Assembly: GCA_025869455.1 (NCBI GenBank)
Contig: JAOZVT010000258.1
Location: forward strand, 1 to 15,332
Reading direction: 5' to 3'
Source of the DNA: Prosthecobacter sp.
Lineage (GTDB): Bacteria > Verrucomicrobiota > Verrucomicrobiia > Verrucomicrobiales > Verrucomicrobiaceae
Length of the DNA stretch: 15,332 bases
The notes under the pieces: model-generated
Database searches by the model: none
Seen by the model: only the letters and a program-made list of their open reading frames with translations
Told to the model about the DNA's origin: nothing
In this document: one piece after another, positions 1 to 6,788 of the stretch
Layout of the letters: every line of letters begins with the position of its first letter
Numbering within the stretch: position 1 is the first letter of the stretch
Program-made: the position numbers and the translations under genes

Positions 1-87
1 TTCCAGTCCCAAGACGTCTTTATAAAACGTGACCGTCTTTTCCAGATCGTTCACACGATAACGGGTATGCAGGAGTTTGGTGACCAT
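1..87 (-). CDS. Glyoxalase I / VOC-family protein, 5' fragment
   Basis: This is the first 29 codons of a minus-strand gene that leaves the window at position 1. The ATG is at 87-85. The peptide begins MVTKLLHTRYRVNDLEKTV and continues TFYKDVLGLE. This matches the N-terminus of lactoylglutathione lyase (GloA), whose LLHT motif carries a metal-ligand His (here His7), followed by the R-V-x-D-L-E...FY...LG pattern of the VOC fold. Glyoxalase I isomerises the hemithioacetal of methylglyoxal and glutathione to S-lactoylglutathione in the cytoplasm. Only the first beta-alpha unit is visible, so another VOC enzyme cannot be excluded. No Shine-Dalgarno sequence is apparent before the ATG. Confidence 0.75.
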   Translation of the reverse strand, partial: MVTKLLHTRYRVNDLEKTVTFYKDVLGLE

Positions 88-399
88 GTTGTGAAAAAAG
101 ATGTGTAACTAGCCGCCAACATGGGACAGGCCGTGCCCGGTGGCAAATGGTCCATGACACGGAATGTCCGCAACTCAACGGCTTTATGTACATCTAAGCC
201 CAAAGCCTAGAACTGCCATTCCTTGTTATCGGCGGAAGTGGAAAGACCTGAAATGGGATCGAGCCGACTTTGTGGTGAATGGAGAGTCACCAGCCTAGCT
301 TTGCATGCTTCGGAAATTCTTTTCAGGCTTCACTCTGCCATTGCCGCCCGGCGTGTCGCCTGTCAAAGATGCGCTAGTTCACCCACCTCACCATCCATC
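88..399. other. Intergenic region between divergent VOC gene and xylulokinase
   Basis: This 312 bp gap lies between two divergently transcribed genes and should hold both promoters. The only local symmetry seen is GGTGA (274-278) with TCACC (287-291), a 5-bp inverted repeat around an 8-nt centre, which could be an operator but is too short to assert. The xylulokinase reading frame stays open upstream to about 223, but that stretch translates to sequence unlike any kinase and is treated as non-coding. No RNA gene, terminator or convincing -35/-10 pair was recognised. Confidence 0.4.
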
Positions 400-1899
400 A
401 TGTATTTCCTTGGCATTGACAGCGGCACCCAGAGTACGAAGGCCATCGTTCTCGATCTCGACTCCGGCAAAATCCTGGCTTCTGGGCACAGCAGTTATGA
501 ATTGATCGACGGGCTGCCTGCCGGTCACCTGGAGCAGAATCCGCAGGATTGGCTGGATGCCGTGGACAGCAGTGTGCAACAGTGCCTGGAGAAACTGGGT
601 GCGGATAAGGCCAAAATTGCTGGCATCGGCGTCAGTGGTCAGCAGCACGGACTCGTGGCCTTGGGGGCGGATGACAAGCCTGTGCGTCCGGCCAAGCTCT
701 GGTGTGACACCTCCACGCAAGCCCAGTGTGCGGAGTTGGCTCATGAGTTCGGTGGTCAGCCGGGTATCATCGCGCTGGCAGGCAATGCCATGCTGCCGGG
801 TTACACCATTCCGAAGCTGCTTTGGATCAAGCAGAACGAGCCGGAAAACTTTGCCAAAATCACCACCATCCTGCTGCCACATGATTACATCAACTTCTGG
901 CTCAGCGGAGTGAAGCGCATGGAGTACGGAGATGCCTCAGGCATGGGCATCTTGAACGTGAACACCCGCGAATGGTGCTATGAACTCTGCGACTACATTG
1001 ACTCAAGCGTGCGCGGCATGCTGCCTCCGCTCGGTTCCAGCCGCAGCGTTCACGGTCGCCTTCGTCCTGAACTGGCCAATGCCTGGGGCTTGAATAAAAA
1101 CGTCATCATCAGCGCTGGTGGCGGAGACAACATGATGGGAGCCATCGGCACTGGCAACATCAAGCCCGGAGTCATCACCGCTAGCTTTGGCACCAGCGGC
1201 ACGCTTTATGGAGTCGCCGGAAGTCCCGTGGTGGATGGTCAGGGGGAAGTGGCTGCTTTTTGCGATAGCACCGACCAGTGGCTGCCGCTTGTCTGCACCA
1301 TGAACGTCACGGTGGTCACAGAGCAGGTGCGTGAAATGTACGGTTGGGATCTCAAGCAGTTAGAAGAAGCCGTCGCCAGCGCACCAGCGGGTGCAGATGG
1401 CGTGATGTTCCTGCCCTATCTCAATGGTGAACGCACCCCGAATCTGCCCAATGGCAGTGGGGTCATCCACGGCCTGCGTCCCACCAACATGACCCCTGCC
1501 AATCTGGCCCGCGCGGCGGTGGAAGGTGCCACACTGGGGCTGGCCTACGGTCTGAAGCGCTTTCGTGATCTGGGCATGAACCCCACCGAGATCCGCCTAA
1601 CGGGTGGTGGTAGTAAAAGCAGCACATGGAGACAGATCGCTGCGGATTGCTTCAATGCGGAAGTCGTTACCCTCAGCACCAGCGAAGGGGCAGCTCTGGG
1701 CGGAGCCATCCAGGCAGCATACGCTCAAGCCAACGAGCAGGGTGAGACCGTGAGTTATGAAGATCTTTGTGCAAAGTTGGTTACGCTGGATGAATCCACC
1801 CGCTGCAAGCCTAACCCAGAAAACGCAGCTCTTTATACCGCTCAACTCGAACGCCAGATGGAACTGACAGGTCGGCTGAATCAGACGGGCTGGCTGTAA
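400..1899 (+). CDS. xylB: Xylulokinase (FGGY carbohydrate kinase)
   Basis: This protein phosphorylates D-xylulose to xylulose 5-phosphate with ATP, feeding the pentose phosphate pathway in the cytoplasm. It is a 499-residue FGGY-family kinase, close to the usual ~490-residue length. The N-terminal lobe opens with MYFLGIDSGTQSTKAIV, the phosphate-binding loop with Asp7. GQQHG at 80-84 followed by LWCDTST at 100-106 matches the substrate-binding segment of bacterial XylB. The second lobe has GGGDN with the catalytic Asp243, FGTSGT at 263-268, FLPYLNGERTP at 337-347, and the C-terminal adenosine-binding signature TGGGSKSSTW at 401-410. The start at 400 is chosen because the kinase fold begins exactly there; in-frame codons upstream to 223 encode no family sequence. 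No Shine-Dalgarno sequence is visible. No xylA or sugar transporter lies next to it, so it is not part of a compact xyl operon here. Another FGGY substrate is possible, but the GQQHG and LWCDTST segments favour xylulose. Confidence 0.93.
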   Translation: MYFLGIDSGTQSTKAIVLDLDSGKILASGHSSYELIDGLPAGHLEQNPQDWLDAVDSSVQQCLEKLGADKAKIAGIGVSGQQHGLVALGADDKPVRPAKLWCDTSTQAQCAELAHEFGGQPGIIALAGNAMLPGYTIPKLLWIKQNEPENFAKITTILLPHDYINFWLSGVKRMEYGDASGMGILNVNTREWCYELCDYIDSSVRGMLPPLGSSRSVHGRLRPELANAWGLNKNVIISAGGGDNMMGAIGTGNIKPGVITASFGTSGTLYGVAGSPVVDGQGEVAAFCDSTDQWLPLVCTMNVTVVTEQVREMYGWDLKQLEEAVASAPAGADGVMFLPYLNGERTPNLPNGSGVIHGLRPTNMTPANLARAAVEGATLGLAYGLKRFRDLGMNPTEIRLTGGGSKSSTWRQIAADCFNAEVVTLSTSEGAALGGAIQAAYAQANEQGETVSYEDLCAKLVTLDESTRCKPNPENAALYTAQLERQMELTGRLNQTGWL

Positions 1900-1950
1900 G
1901 CCTGCGCATTGGGCTGAAATGTTCATGGGATGCACCTTGTTTAACAAAGT

Positions 1951-2985
1951 GTGTCCTTTCGTTTCATTTCTACCACCACCCGCCACTGGCAGCTGACGTT
2001 CGGGTTAATCGCGAGTGTGTTGTCCTGTCTTCCTGCGACGGCCCAGCATGCGAGTGAAGAAGAGCAGACCCAGGCGGCTTTAGCGGGGATCTACATCACT
2101 CCCAGCAAGACAGACCCGGAGATCAAGACCTTTGACTTTTCACATCGCTTGCATGTGGATCGTGACATCGTCGTTCGGCAGCTGTCTGGTAAGCCTTCCG
2201 CCCGTCATGAGTTGTTGGTTTTTTTACCAGGGACGGGTGGCCGCGCGAAGGGGACGGAGGCTTTTTGCCAACTGGCCGCCAGCCAAGGTTACCATGTGAT
2301 TCGTCTCATGTATCCAGATGATGTTTCCGCCTCCATTAGCAGACGGGACAAAGATCCAAAGGCCTTTGAGGACTTTCGTCTCTGCCTCATTCAAGGCGGT
2401 ACGAGTCCCCACATCACGGTGAGTCGTGCCGATAGCATCGAGAACCGTTTGATCAAACTGCTGGTCCATTTGAAAAAGATTCGTGCGCAGGAAGGCTGGG
2501 GTGAATATCTGGATGAAGCAGATGGCTTGAATTGGGAAAAGCTGGTCCTCTCAGGTCAATCCCAAGGTGGGGGTCATGCTGTCCTCATGGCCATGAAGCA
2601 CAAGGTGGCGCGTGTCATCGCCACCGGCGCGCCTAAAGACTGGAGTCTCGTGACCAATGCCCCCGCAGCCTGGCTCACCCATGAATCCGCCACACCCCGC
2701 AGCCGGATTTTTGCCTTCAATCATGAGCAGGATTTCCAAGCCTGTACACCTGAGCAGCAGTGGCAGATTTTAAAGACCTTGGGCCTGGATCAGTTTGGTC
2801 CGGTTACCTCCGTGGATGCCCAAAAGCCTCCTTATAATCACAGTCGTAGCCTTTCCACCAACTACCCAGGAGGTACCTTGGAGTCCAAGCCTGCGCATGG
2901 GTCCGTCATGGCCGACCGTTGTGAGGAGATCTTCAAGCCGGTCTGGCTGTACATGCTGACAGAGCCAACGACATTCACCCCCTGA
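1951..2985 (+). CDS. Secreted alpha/beta hydrolase-like protein
   Basis: A 344-residue protein with a probable Sec signal peptide: basic residues near Arg11, a hydrophobic run at about 14-28, and a likely cut near ATAQ-HA at 30-33. The mature part looks like an alpha/beta hydrolase. It has an oxyanion-type loop LPGTGG at 92-97, a nucleophile elbow GQSQGG with Ser204, a candidate acid Asp261 in FNHEQD, and a candidate His316 in PAHGS. The substrate cannot be told from sequence; it resembles uncharacterised hydrolases rather than a named lipase or esterase. The start is GTG at 1951. An in-frame stop (TAA, 1942-1944) lies just upstream, so no longer form is possible. It follows xylulokinase by 51 nt on the same strand with no terminator between, so co-transcription is possible but a functional link is not evident. 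It converges on the HNH-like gene with a 12-nt gap. Confidence 0.82.
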   Translation: MSFRFISTTTRHWQLTFGLIASVLSCLPATAQHASEEEQTQAALAGIYITPSKTDPEIKTFDFSHRLHVDRDIVVRQLSGKPSARHELLVFLPGTGGRAKGTEAFCQLAASQGYHVIRLMYPDDVSASISRRDKDPKAFEDFRLCLIQGGTSPHITVSRADSIENRLIKLLVHLKKIRAQEGWGEYLDEADGLNWEKLVLSGQSQGGGHAVLMAMKHKVARVIATGAPKDWSLVTNAPAAWLTHESATPRSRIFAFNHEQDFQACTPEQQWQILKTLGLDQFGPVTSVDAQKPPYNHSRSLSTNYPGGTLESKPAHGSVMADRCEEIFKPVWLYMLTEPTTFTP

Positions 2986-2997
2986 AAACAGGCCTGC

Positions 2998-3333
2998 TTA
3001 CATCAATTGCCGCGCATTGCGCAGACCATCTGCGGTGACCACGGCGGGATTCCGACCCGCCACCAAAAAGTCCACGTGATTTTGCCACTGCATGGGGCGT
3101 AAAGAAGCCAAGCCGCTGAGCTGCCGCCGATACCCATAGTCCACGATCTCCCAGCCAAACTCGCTGTGTCGGTGCCGATACTCATGACGGTGAATCCAGG
3201 CCCCAAACTCATCCTTCCGCCACACCTCTGGGTCATTGCCGGGAATGACCTGCGCCAGCTGCCAAACACGGTCCACCACCTCGCGGTCATAGCCGCCAGG
3301 CATGTCAGATTCCGCTGGGGTTGGTGGGATCAT
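2998..3333 (-). CDS. Small HNH-like protein lacking catalytic Asp-His
   Basis: A 111-residue protein resembling small HNH-fold proteins with the pattern VIPGxDPxVWRKDxxGxWI...YGxRxSxxGWEIDHI...NLxPLxWxNN. Here VIPGNDPEVWRKDEFGAWI sits at 29-47, HSEFGWEI at 56-63 and SLRPMQWQNHVDFL at 77-90. The Asp-His that should follow GWEI is replaced by Val64-Asp65, and the region after it (YGYRRQLSG) does not restore a His. It is therefore probably not a nuclease by the usual mechanism and may be a binding or structural derivative. Family assignment is from remembered consensus, so it is moderate. Start options are ATG 3333 (chosen), TTG 3369 or ATG 3303; none has a strong Shine-Dalgarno sequence. No partner gene is evident; the nearest minus-strand gene lies about 210 bp upstream. 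Confidence 0.62.
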   Translation of the reverse strand: MIPPTPAESDMPGGYDREVVDRVWQLAQVIPGNDPEVWRKDEFGAWIHRHEYRHRHSEFGWEIVDYGYRRQLSGLASLRPMQWQNHVDFLVAGRNPAVVTADGLRNARQLM

Positions 3334-3543
3334 CCACGCAGTACTTACGTCAGTCGTGCCAAGGCTCAAAGAGTTTCGTTTTCGTCACCTAGCGGAAATC
3401 ATCATAAAGAGACTTCTATAAAGGCCCCGAGAGGAGCGAGGGCACCCTTGTGCCTACATCCTTTCAATATTGCGGCTTCTGCACCTATGTTTTCGATGGC
3501 GGGGAGGCCCGCAGCCGCGAAGCGAATCTCCTCCGCGTTCCTG
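3334..3543. other. Gene-free spacer with hairpins
   Basis: About 210 bp between the end of the propeller gene and the start of the HNH-like gene, both on the minus strand. It holds two short perfect hairpins, GGCAC-CCTT-GTGCC at 3441-3454 and GCGGG-GAGG-CCCGC at 3499-3512. The segment is loosely framed by GAGGAG (3431-3436) and CTCCTC (3528-3533). Plus-strand frames are open across part of it but show no recognisable protein. The hairpins could act as transcript-end or mRNA-stability structures for the propeller gene, which stops at 3544. Confidence 0.4.
3441..3454 (-). repeat. REP-like hairpin with adjacent GTAG
   Basis: Read on the minus strand, the sequence is GATGTAGGCACAAGGGTGCC. It contains a GTAG tetranucleotide overlapping the foot of a 5-bp perfect stem (GGCAC/GTGCC) with an AAGG loop. 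A 5' GTAG/GTGG tetranucleotide next to a small GC-rich hairpin is the hallmark of REP elements mobilised by REP-associated tyrosine transposases. Only one copy was noticed in this window and no such transposase is present, so a chance hairpin or a transcript-end structure remains possible. Confidence 0.33.
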
Positions 3544-4182
3544 TCATCCCCGCTTCGGCCTCTTCACCACACGCAGCATACCGGTACTACCGCCACCACA
3601 GAAGAAGCGGTCTTTGCCGTCAGACTCCAAGCCGGAGACGCCAACGCCGGGAGGCATGGCTAGGCTTTCTAATACTTCACCAGAATGGGGATCGATGCGG
3701 CGGAGTTCGCTCTCATCTTCCCAAGTGCCGTGCCAGAGGTCGCCATCCACCCAGGTAACGCCAGTGACGATGCGGTTCGAAGCGATGGTGCGAAGGATGG
3801 CCCCAGTTTGAGGATCAAGCTGATGAATCTTGCGGCCATCGCACTGGCCAATCCAGAGGCTGCCTTCGGCCCAAGCGAGGCCCGTGTTGTCGTCTTCGCT
3901 CGGGGCCGGAATGGTAGTGAGGATGTCTCCCGTCTCGGGGTCAATCTTCTGAATGCGGCCCTGGGAGATCTGATACAGATGGCGTCCATCATAGGCGGTA
4001 CCAGAATGAGCGGGCACTTCTAGGAAACGAACGATTTCGCCGCTGGTGGGATCGAGTGCGTTGAGTCTGTTGTCGGAGGCCCACCACACGACGTCTCCAT
4101 CGTAAGTAACTCCGTGAACTTTGGCGTTGCCTGGAAAAGGGCCAAACTCGCAAACTATATCGGCTTTGGATGTTGGGTTCAT
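3544..4182 (-). CDS. Five-repeat beta-propeller protein (Vgb/glutamine-cyclotransferase-like)
   Basis: A 212-residue protein built almost entirely of about five ~38-40-residue propeller repeats. Each has the form (T/S)G-x-(T/A)-(W/Y)-DG-x-LW followed by a sheet ending IDPxTGE. Examples are YDGDVVWW...LDPTSGEI at 27-50, YDGRHLYQ...IDPETGDIL at 65-88, AEGSLWIG...LDPQTGAIL at 106-130 and VDGDLWHG...IDPHSGEVL at 145-171, with a fifth shorter unit at about 181-208. Such five-bladed propellers occur in glutamine-cyclotransferase-like, SMP-30-like and Vgb-like families. There is no signal peptide, so it is predicted cytoplasmic. It begins only 9 nt after the regulator's stop codon on the same strand, so the two are almost certainly co-transcribed and may be translationally coupled. 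An enzymatic role cannot be shown; a ligand-binding or sensing role with the regulator is an inference. Confidence 0.8.
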   Translation of the reverse strand: MNPTSKADIVCEFGPFPGNAKVHGVTYDGDVVWWASDNRLNALDPTSGEIVRFLEVPAHSGTAYDGRHLYQISQGRIQKIDPETGDILTTIPAPSEDDNTGLAWAEGSLWIGQCDGRKIHQLDPQTGAILRTIASNRIVTGVTWVDGDLWHGTWEDESELRRIDPHSGEVLESLAMPPGVGVSGLESDGKDRFFCGGGSTGMLRVVKRPKRG

Positions 4183-4191
4183 GGGAAGAGA

Positions 4192-5412
4192 TTAACCGTC
4201 AGGCAGCAGGGTGGGGAGTAACATTATCGTCGTGAAACCTGGAACAGACGCAGTCGTCCAGCGACGCGCCCGGGCTTGGCCGAACCATTGTACTTTTCCA
4301 TCGGTCGCTAGGGCATCGAGAGAACGTTGCACGGTGCGCTGGCTAACATTGAGTGCTAGGGCAAGCGCCGAACTGGACCAGGCCTCCCCATCGGCTAAAA
4401 AGGCCAGCACCGCCCCCTGCTCTTCCTCCTTTGGCCAGGCGAGCACGTTCACCTCCGAACCCTGGCGAAGCTGGAGTCCAAAGCCTCGTTGGGTCGCCTG
4501 CACATCGGCCAACGGCTTGAGCAACTGGCGCAATCGGCCGATCTCCACCCGCAGGCGAGCGCGGTGAGATTCATCCTCACGCTTTGCCTGAAAAGCAGCC
4601 CGGAGGAGAGCGGTACGCGATACATCGTTAGGCCAAGCTTCCGCAAGTGCACGGGCAAGCGCAAACAACACCGGGCGTGACGCGAGCGGAATCACCACTC
4701 TGCCGCGACGCACAACACGGCGGCAGGCATCCACCACGAGAGCGCCAGAGGTCAGCAAGGCCTCCACATCTTCAAGCAAGATCAAGCGTTCCTCGCCTCT
4801 AGCAATGTGACGCGCTGCGGGTGTATCCAGACGCTGGGCGGCCAATGCCACCTCCGCTTTTAATGCAGGGATTCCGGAGAGGCTGGCGGCTTCTTGAGCG
4901 CGAGCAAATGCCGCGCGGGCTGGGGCGATGCGCAGTCGCTGCAGGGCTAGGCTGGCCACGATCATTTCATGAGCAGCCAGCCTGATGGGTAGCAAGGACG
5001 TAGGGTCCATAGCAGTCAACACGCGTTCCGCCTCGTCAAGCTGACCAAGCAACAGCGCGCGCCGAGCCTGGAGATGGCAGGCATGCACGGCATTGATCAC
5101 ATCGCCATGTTGTTCGAGCGTGGTTTGTGCAGCAGCGAGCACTTTCACAGGCCAACCCAGATCACGTGACACAAAGGCGATCTCTGCTTGAGCGACCACA
5201 CAACGAGCATGAGCGAGGGCTTGCTTTGGACCAAAGGCACGCGCGGCCCGTTTCAAAAGTTTTTGAGCCTGCGTAAGATCACCCAGTTGCGCCATGGCGA
5301 TGCCTCTCAGAGCCAGAGCTGGTGCGTCTTCGCGCAACGCCACCCAGTTTAGCGCACGCAGAGGATCACCCGCAGCAAGGGCGGAAGCAGCCGCAGAGAT
5401 GAGCGAGTCCAT
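4192..5412 (-). CDS. TPR-like / double winged-helix transcriptional regulator
   Basis: A 406-residue predicted cytoplasmic regulator with three parts. Residues 1-185 are Ala/Leu-rich helical pairs typical of TPR-like solenoids (for example the repeat around AMAQLGDLTQAQKLLKRAAR, 39-58). Residues ~236-316 resemble an OmpR/PhoB-type winged helix, with RARLRVEIGRLRQLL (284-298) as the likely recognition helix and TQRGFGLQL (307-315) matching the closing hairpin where the family has a T-x-R-G-x-G-Y-x-L signature. Residues ~333-386 look like a second winged helix, with ALALNVSQRTVQRSLDAL (351-368) as the helix-turn-helix. There is no receiver domain or ATPase domain. It is divergent from the DUF899 gene across a 123-bp gap, the usual layout for a local regulator, and leads into the propeller gene. 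ATG 5412 is the only sensible start; no Shine-Dalgarno sequence is visible. The regulated genes and inducer are unknown. Confidence 0.72.
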   Translation of the reverse strand: MDSLISAAASALAAGDPLRALNWVALREDAPALALRGIAMAQLGDLTQAQKLLKRAARAFGPKQALAHARCVVAQAEIAFVSRDLGWPVKVLAAAQTTLEQHGDVINAVHACHLQARRALLLGQLDEAERVLTAMDPTSLLPIRLAAHEMIVASLALQRLRIAPARAAFARAQEAASLSGIPALKAEVALAAQRLDTPAARHIARGEERLILLEDVEALLTSGALVVDACRRVVRRGRVVIPLASRPVLFALARALAEAWPNDVSRTALLRAAFQAKREDESHRARLRVEIGRLRQLLKPLADVQATQRGFGLQLRQGSEVNVLAWPKEEEQGAVLAFLADGEAWSSSALALALNVSQRTVQRSLDALATDGKVQWFGQARARRWTTASVPGFTTIMLLPTLLPDG

Positions 5413-5423
5413 GTAAAAATCGC

Positions 5424-5437
5424 GTCACCGTTGTCAC
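5424..5437. repeat. GTCAC direct repeat
   Basis: Two GTCAC pentamers (5424-5428 and 5433-5437) start 9 bp apart, just upstream of the regulator start. They could be half-sites for autoregulation, but they are too short to be distinguished from chance. Confidence 0.2.
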
Positions 5438-5485
5438 TCACACCCGCAGATGCCAAGCAATAACTTCATCTCAGCGACCTAACAA

Positions 5486-5498
5486 GGAATCGCATTCC
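5486..5498. promoter_or_regulatory. Inverted repeat GGAAT-CGC-ATTCC, candidate operator
   Basis: A perfect 5-bp inverted repeat with a 3-bp centre lies in the 123-bp divergent intergenic region, about 38 bp before the DUF899 start. Its placement suits a binding site for the adjacent winged-helix regulator. That link is inference; no second copy was seen in the window. Confidence 0.3.
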
Positions 5499-5522
5499 AT
5501 AAGAAACCAACATCGCAAACCA

Positions 5523-5528
5523 AGGAGA
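5523..5528 (+). promoter_or_regulatory. Strong Shine-Dalgarno of the DUF899 gene
   Basis: AGGAGA lies 7 nt before the ATG at 5536. It is the clearest ribosome-binding site in the window, where most genes lack one, and it supports both the chosen start and efficient translation of this gene. Confidence 0.75.
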
Positions 5529-5535
5529 AATTAAA

Positions 5536-6342
5536 ATGACCACGCACCGAATCGGAACCCACGAAGAATGGCTTGCAGAGCGACTTGAGCTACTCAAAGC
5601 CGAAAAGGAACTTACCCGGAAAAGTGATGAACTGGCCCAAAGGCGTCAGCAATTGCCCTGGGTGCCAGTTGCTAAAGATTATCGGTTTATGACTAACGCT
5701 GGCGAAGTCAAATTGGCCGACTTGTTCCAAGGCCGCTCCCAGCTTCTCGTTTATCACTTTATGTTCGGCCCTGACTATACGGCAGGCTGTCCATCATGCT
5801 CAGCCATCGCAGACGGGTTCAACGGCATAGGCGTCCATTTGGCGAATCATGATGTCATGCTGACAGCGGTTTCACTCGCACCCTTGGACAAACTTCTGGC
5901 CTTCAAGAAACGCATGGGCTGGAGCTTTCCCTGGGCTTCATCTGTGGGCGGAGAGTTTAATTTCGACTTCTGCGCCTCTTACACCGAGGAACAGCAGCGC
6001 GACGGCATCGAATACAATTACACCCGTGAGCCGCAGGCAGAGTCACGCTCCAACGAATCGAGCGGCGGAGAAGGAGCCGAGTTCGAATTCGCCACCATAT
6101 GCGGCGTCAAGACTCCTACCTATCTTCGGCAGCGGCCAGGGATGAGCGCCTTCATCCAAGAGGGCGGGACGGTCTATCACACTTACTCCACCTACTCGCG
6201 TGGCGTGGACGGTTTATGGAGTATGTATCCCTGGTTAGACCGGGCACCTCTGGGCCGCAACGAGGGAGACGGCGTCTGGTGGAAACACCACGATCAATAT
6301 GACTCGGCGATCCCCCAAACCGCGCCCTGCTGCCAACACTGA
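5536..6342 (+). CDS. DUF899 family thioredoxin-like protein
   Basis: A 268-residue member of the DUF899 family. It has the family opening HRIGTHEEWLAER followed by the helical KAEKELTRKSDELA segment, then YHFMFGPDYTAGCPSCSAIA at 73-92. The CPSC motif (Cys85, Cys88) is placed like a thioredoxin-fold redox pair. MGWSFPWASS (127-136), FNFDF (141-145) and VYHTYSTYSRG (213-223) are also family landmarks, and HHDQYD near the end is typical. The segment at ~163-200 looks like a linker of low conservation. The protein ends PCCQH, an unusual vicinal-Cys tail. There is no signal peptide, so it is cytoplasmic. DUF899 function is not established; a thiol-redox role is inferred from CPSC. It has a strong Shine-Dalgarno sequence, is divergent from the winged-helix regulator, and is followed 12 nt later by a membrane-protein gene, implying an operon. 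Confidence 0.88.
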   Translation: MTTHRIGTHEEWLAERLELLKAEKELTRKSDELAQRRQQLPWVPVAKDYRFMTNAGEVKLADLFQGRSQLLVYHFMFGPDYTAGCPSCSAIADGFNGIGVHLANHDVMLTAVSLAPLDKLLAFKKRMGWSFPWASSVGGEFNFDFCASYTEEQQRDGIEYNYTREPQAESRSNESSGGEGAEFEFATICGVKTPTYLRQRPGMSAFIQEGGTVYHTYSTYSRGVDGLWSMYPWLDRAPLGRNEGDGVWWKHHDQYDSAIPQTAPCCQH

Positions 6343-6354
6343 AGCCAACAAGCC

Positions 6355-6672
6355 ATGAATGAACACTCATGTTGCAAGGGCCGGCTCACATCGAGCCGGC
6401 CCGACGGCCCAAATTCGTCTGTGCGACGCGTCACGAAGGTCACAAGCTTTCTCCTTTCCAGTGTCACACTCATCCTGATGCCGAAGTGCCCCATCTGCGT
6501 GGCAGCGTATGCCACGCTCTTGACCGGGATCAGCGTGTCCACTGGAGTGGCTGGACATCTGCGTATGGGACTCATCGTTGCCTGCACCAGCGTGCTGGTC
6601 TTCCTTGCGCTGCATGGGCTGACCAAGGCGATCAAAAACCCTGGTCAGAAAAAGCCCCCGTGCCGCCCTTGA
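6355..6672 (+). CDS. Small two-helix membrane protein with CPIC motif
   Basis: A 105-residue protein with a polar N-terminus, a hydrophobic segment at about 30-62 interrupted by MPKCPICVAAYATL (Cys45, Cys48), and a second helix at about 72-89 (LIVACTSVLVFLALHGL). The C-terminal tail is basic. A CPxC within or next to the first membrane helix resembles small mercury/metal-transport-like (MerC/MerT-type) membrane proteins, but the overall sequence was not matched to a named family. The N-terminus carries EHSCCKG, with vicinal cysteines 6-7. It starts 12 nt after the DUF899 stop and is most likely co-transcribed with it. A role in moving or reducing a thiol-reactive metal or a disulfide across the membrane is an inference only. 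Confidence 0.72.
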   Translation: MNEHSCCKGRLTSSRPDGPNSSVRRVTKVTSFLLSSVTLILMPKCPICVAAYATLLTGISVSTGVAGHLRMGLIVACTSVLVFLALHGLTKAIKNPGQKKPPCRP

Positions 6673-6788
6673 TACAAACCTCTGCCTTCAACTCCTAACC
6701 GTTCTTCGTGAGTAATCTTGGAGTTCGGTGGGCAACAATGGTTTCGAAGGATTGACTTCATGCGGCCTCTCAGCTTTGTCGAAGACAC

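Noticed and set aside
223..399. N-terminal extension of xylulokinase starting at TTG 223
   Set aside because: The 59 extra residues do not resemble any kinase sequence, and the conserved FGGY start MYFLGIDSGT begins exactly at the ATG at 400.
388..882. 164-codon minus-strand open frame inside xylulokinase
   Set aside because: It is the antisense shadow of conserved kinase sequence, with no family features.
2986..2997. ACAGGCCTG between the converging genes as a terminator
   Set aside because: AGGCCT is a self-complementary palindrome without a loop or T-run, so it cannot form a proper terminator hairpin.
3166..3663. Plus-strand open frame of 165 codons across the HNH-like gene and spacer
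   Set aside because: It overlaps two better-supported minus-strand genes, has no recognisable domain and no ribosome-binding site.
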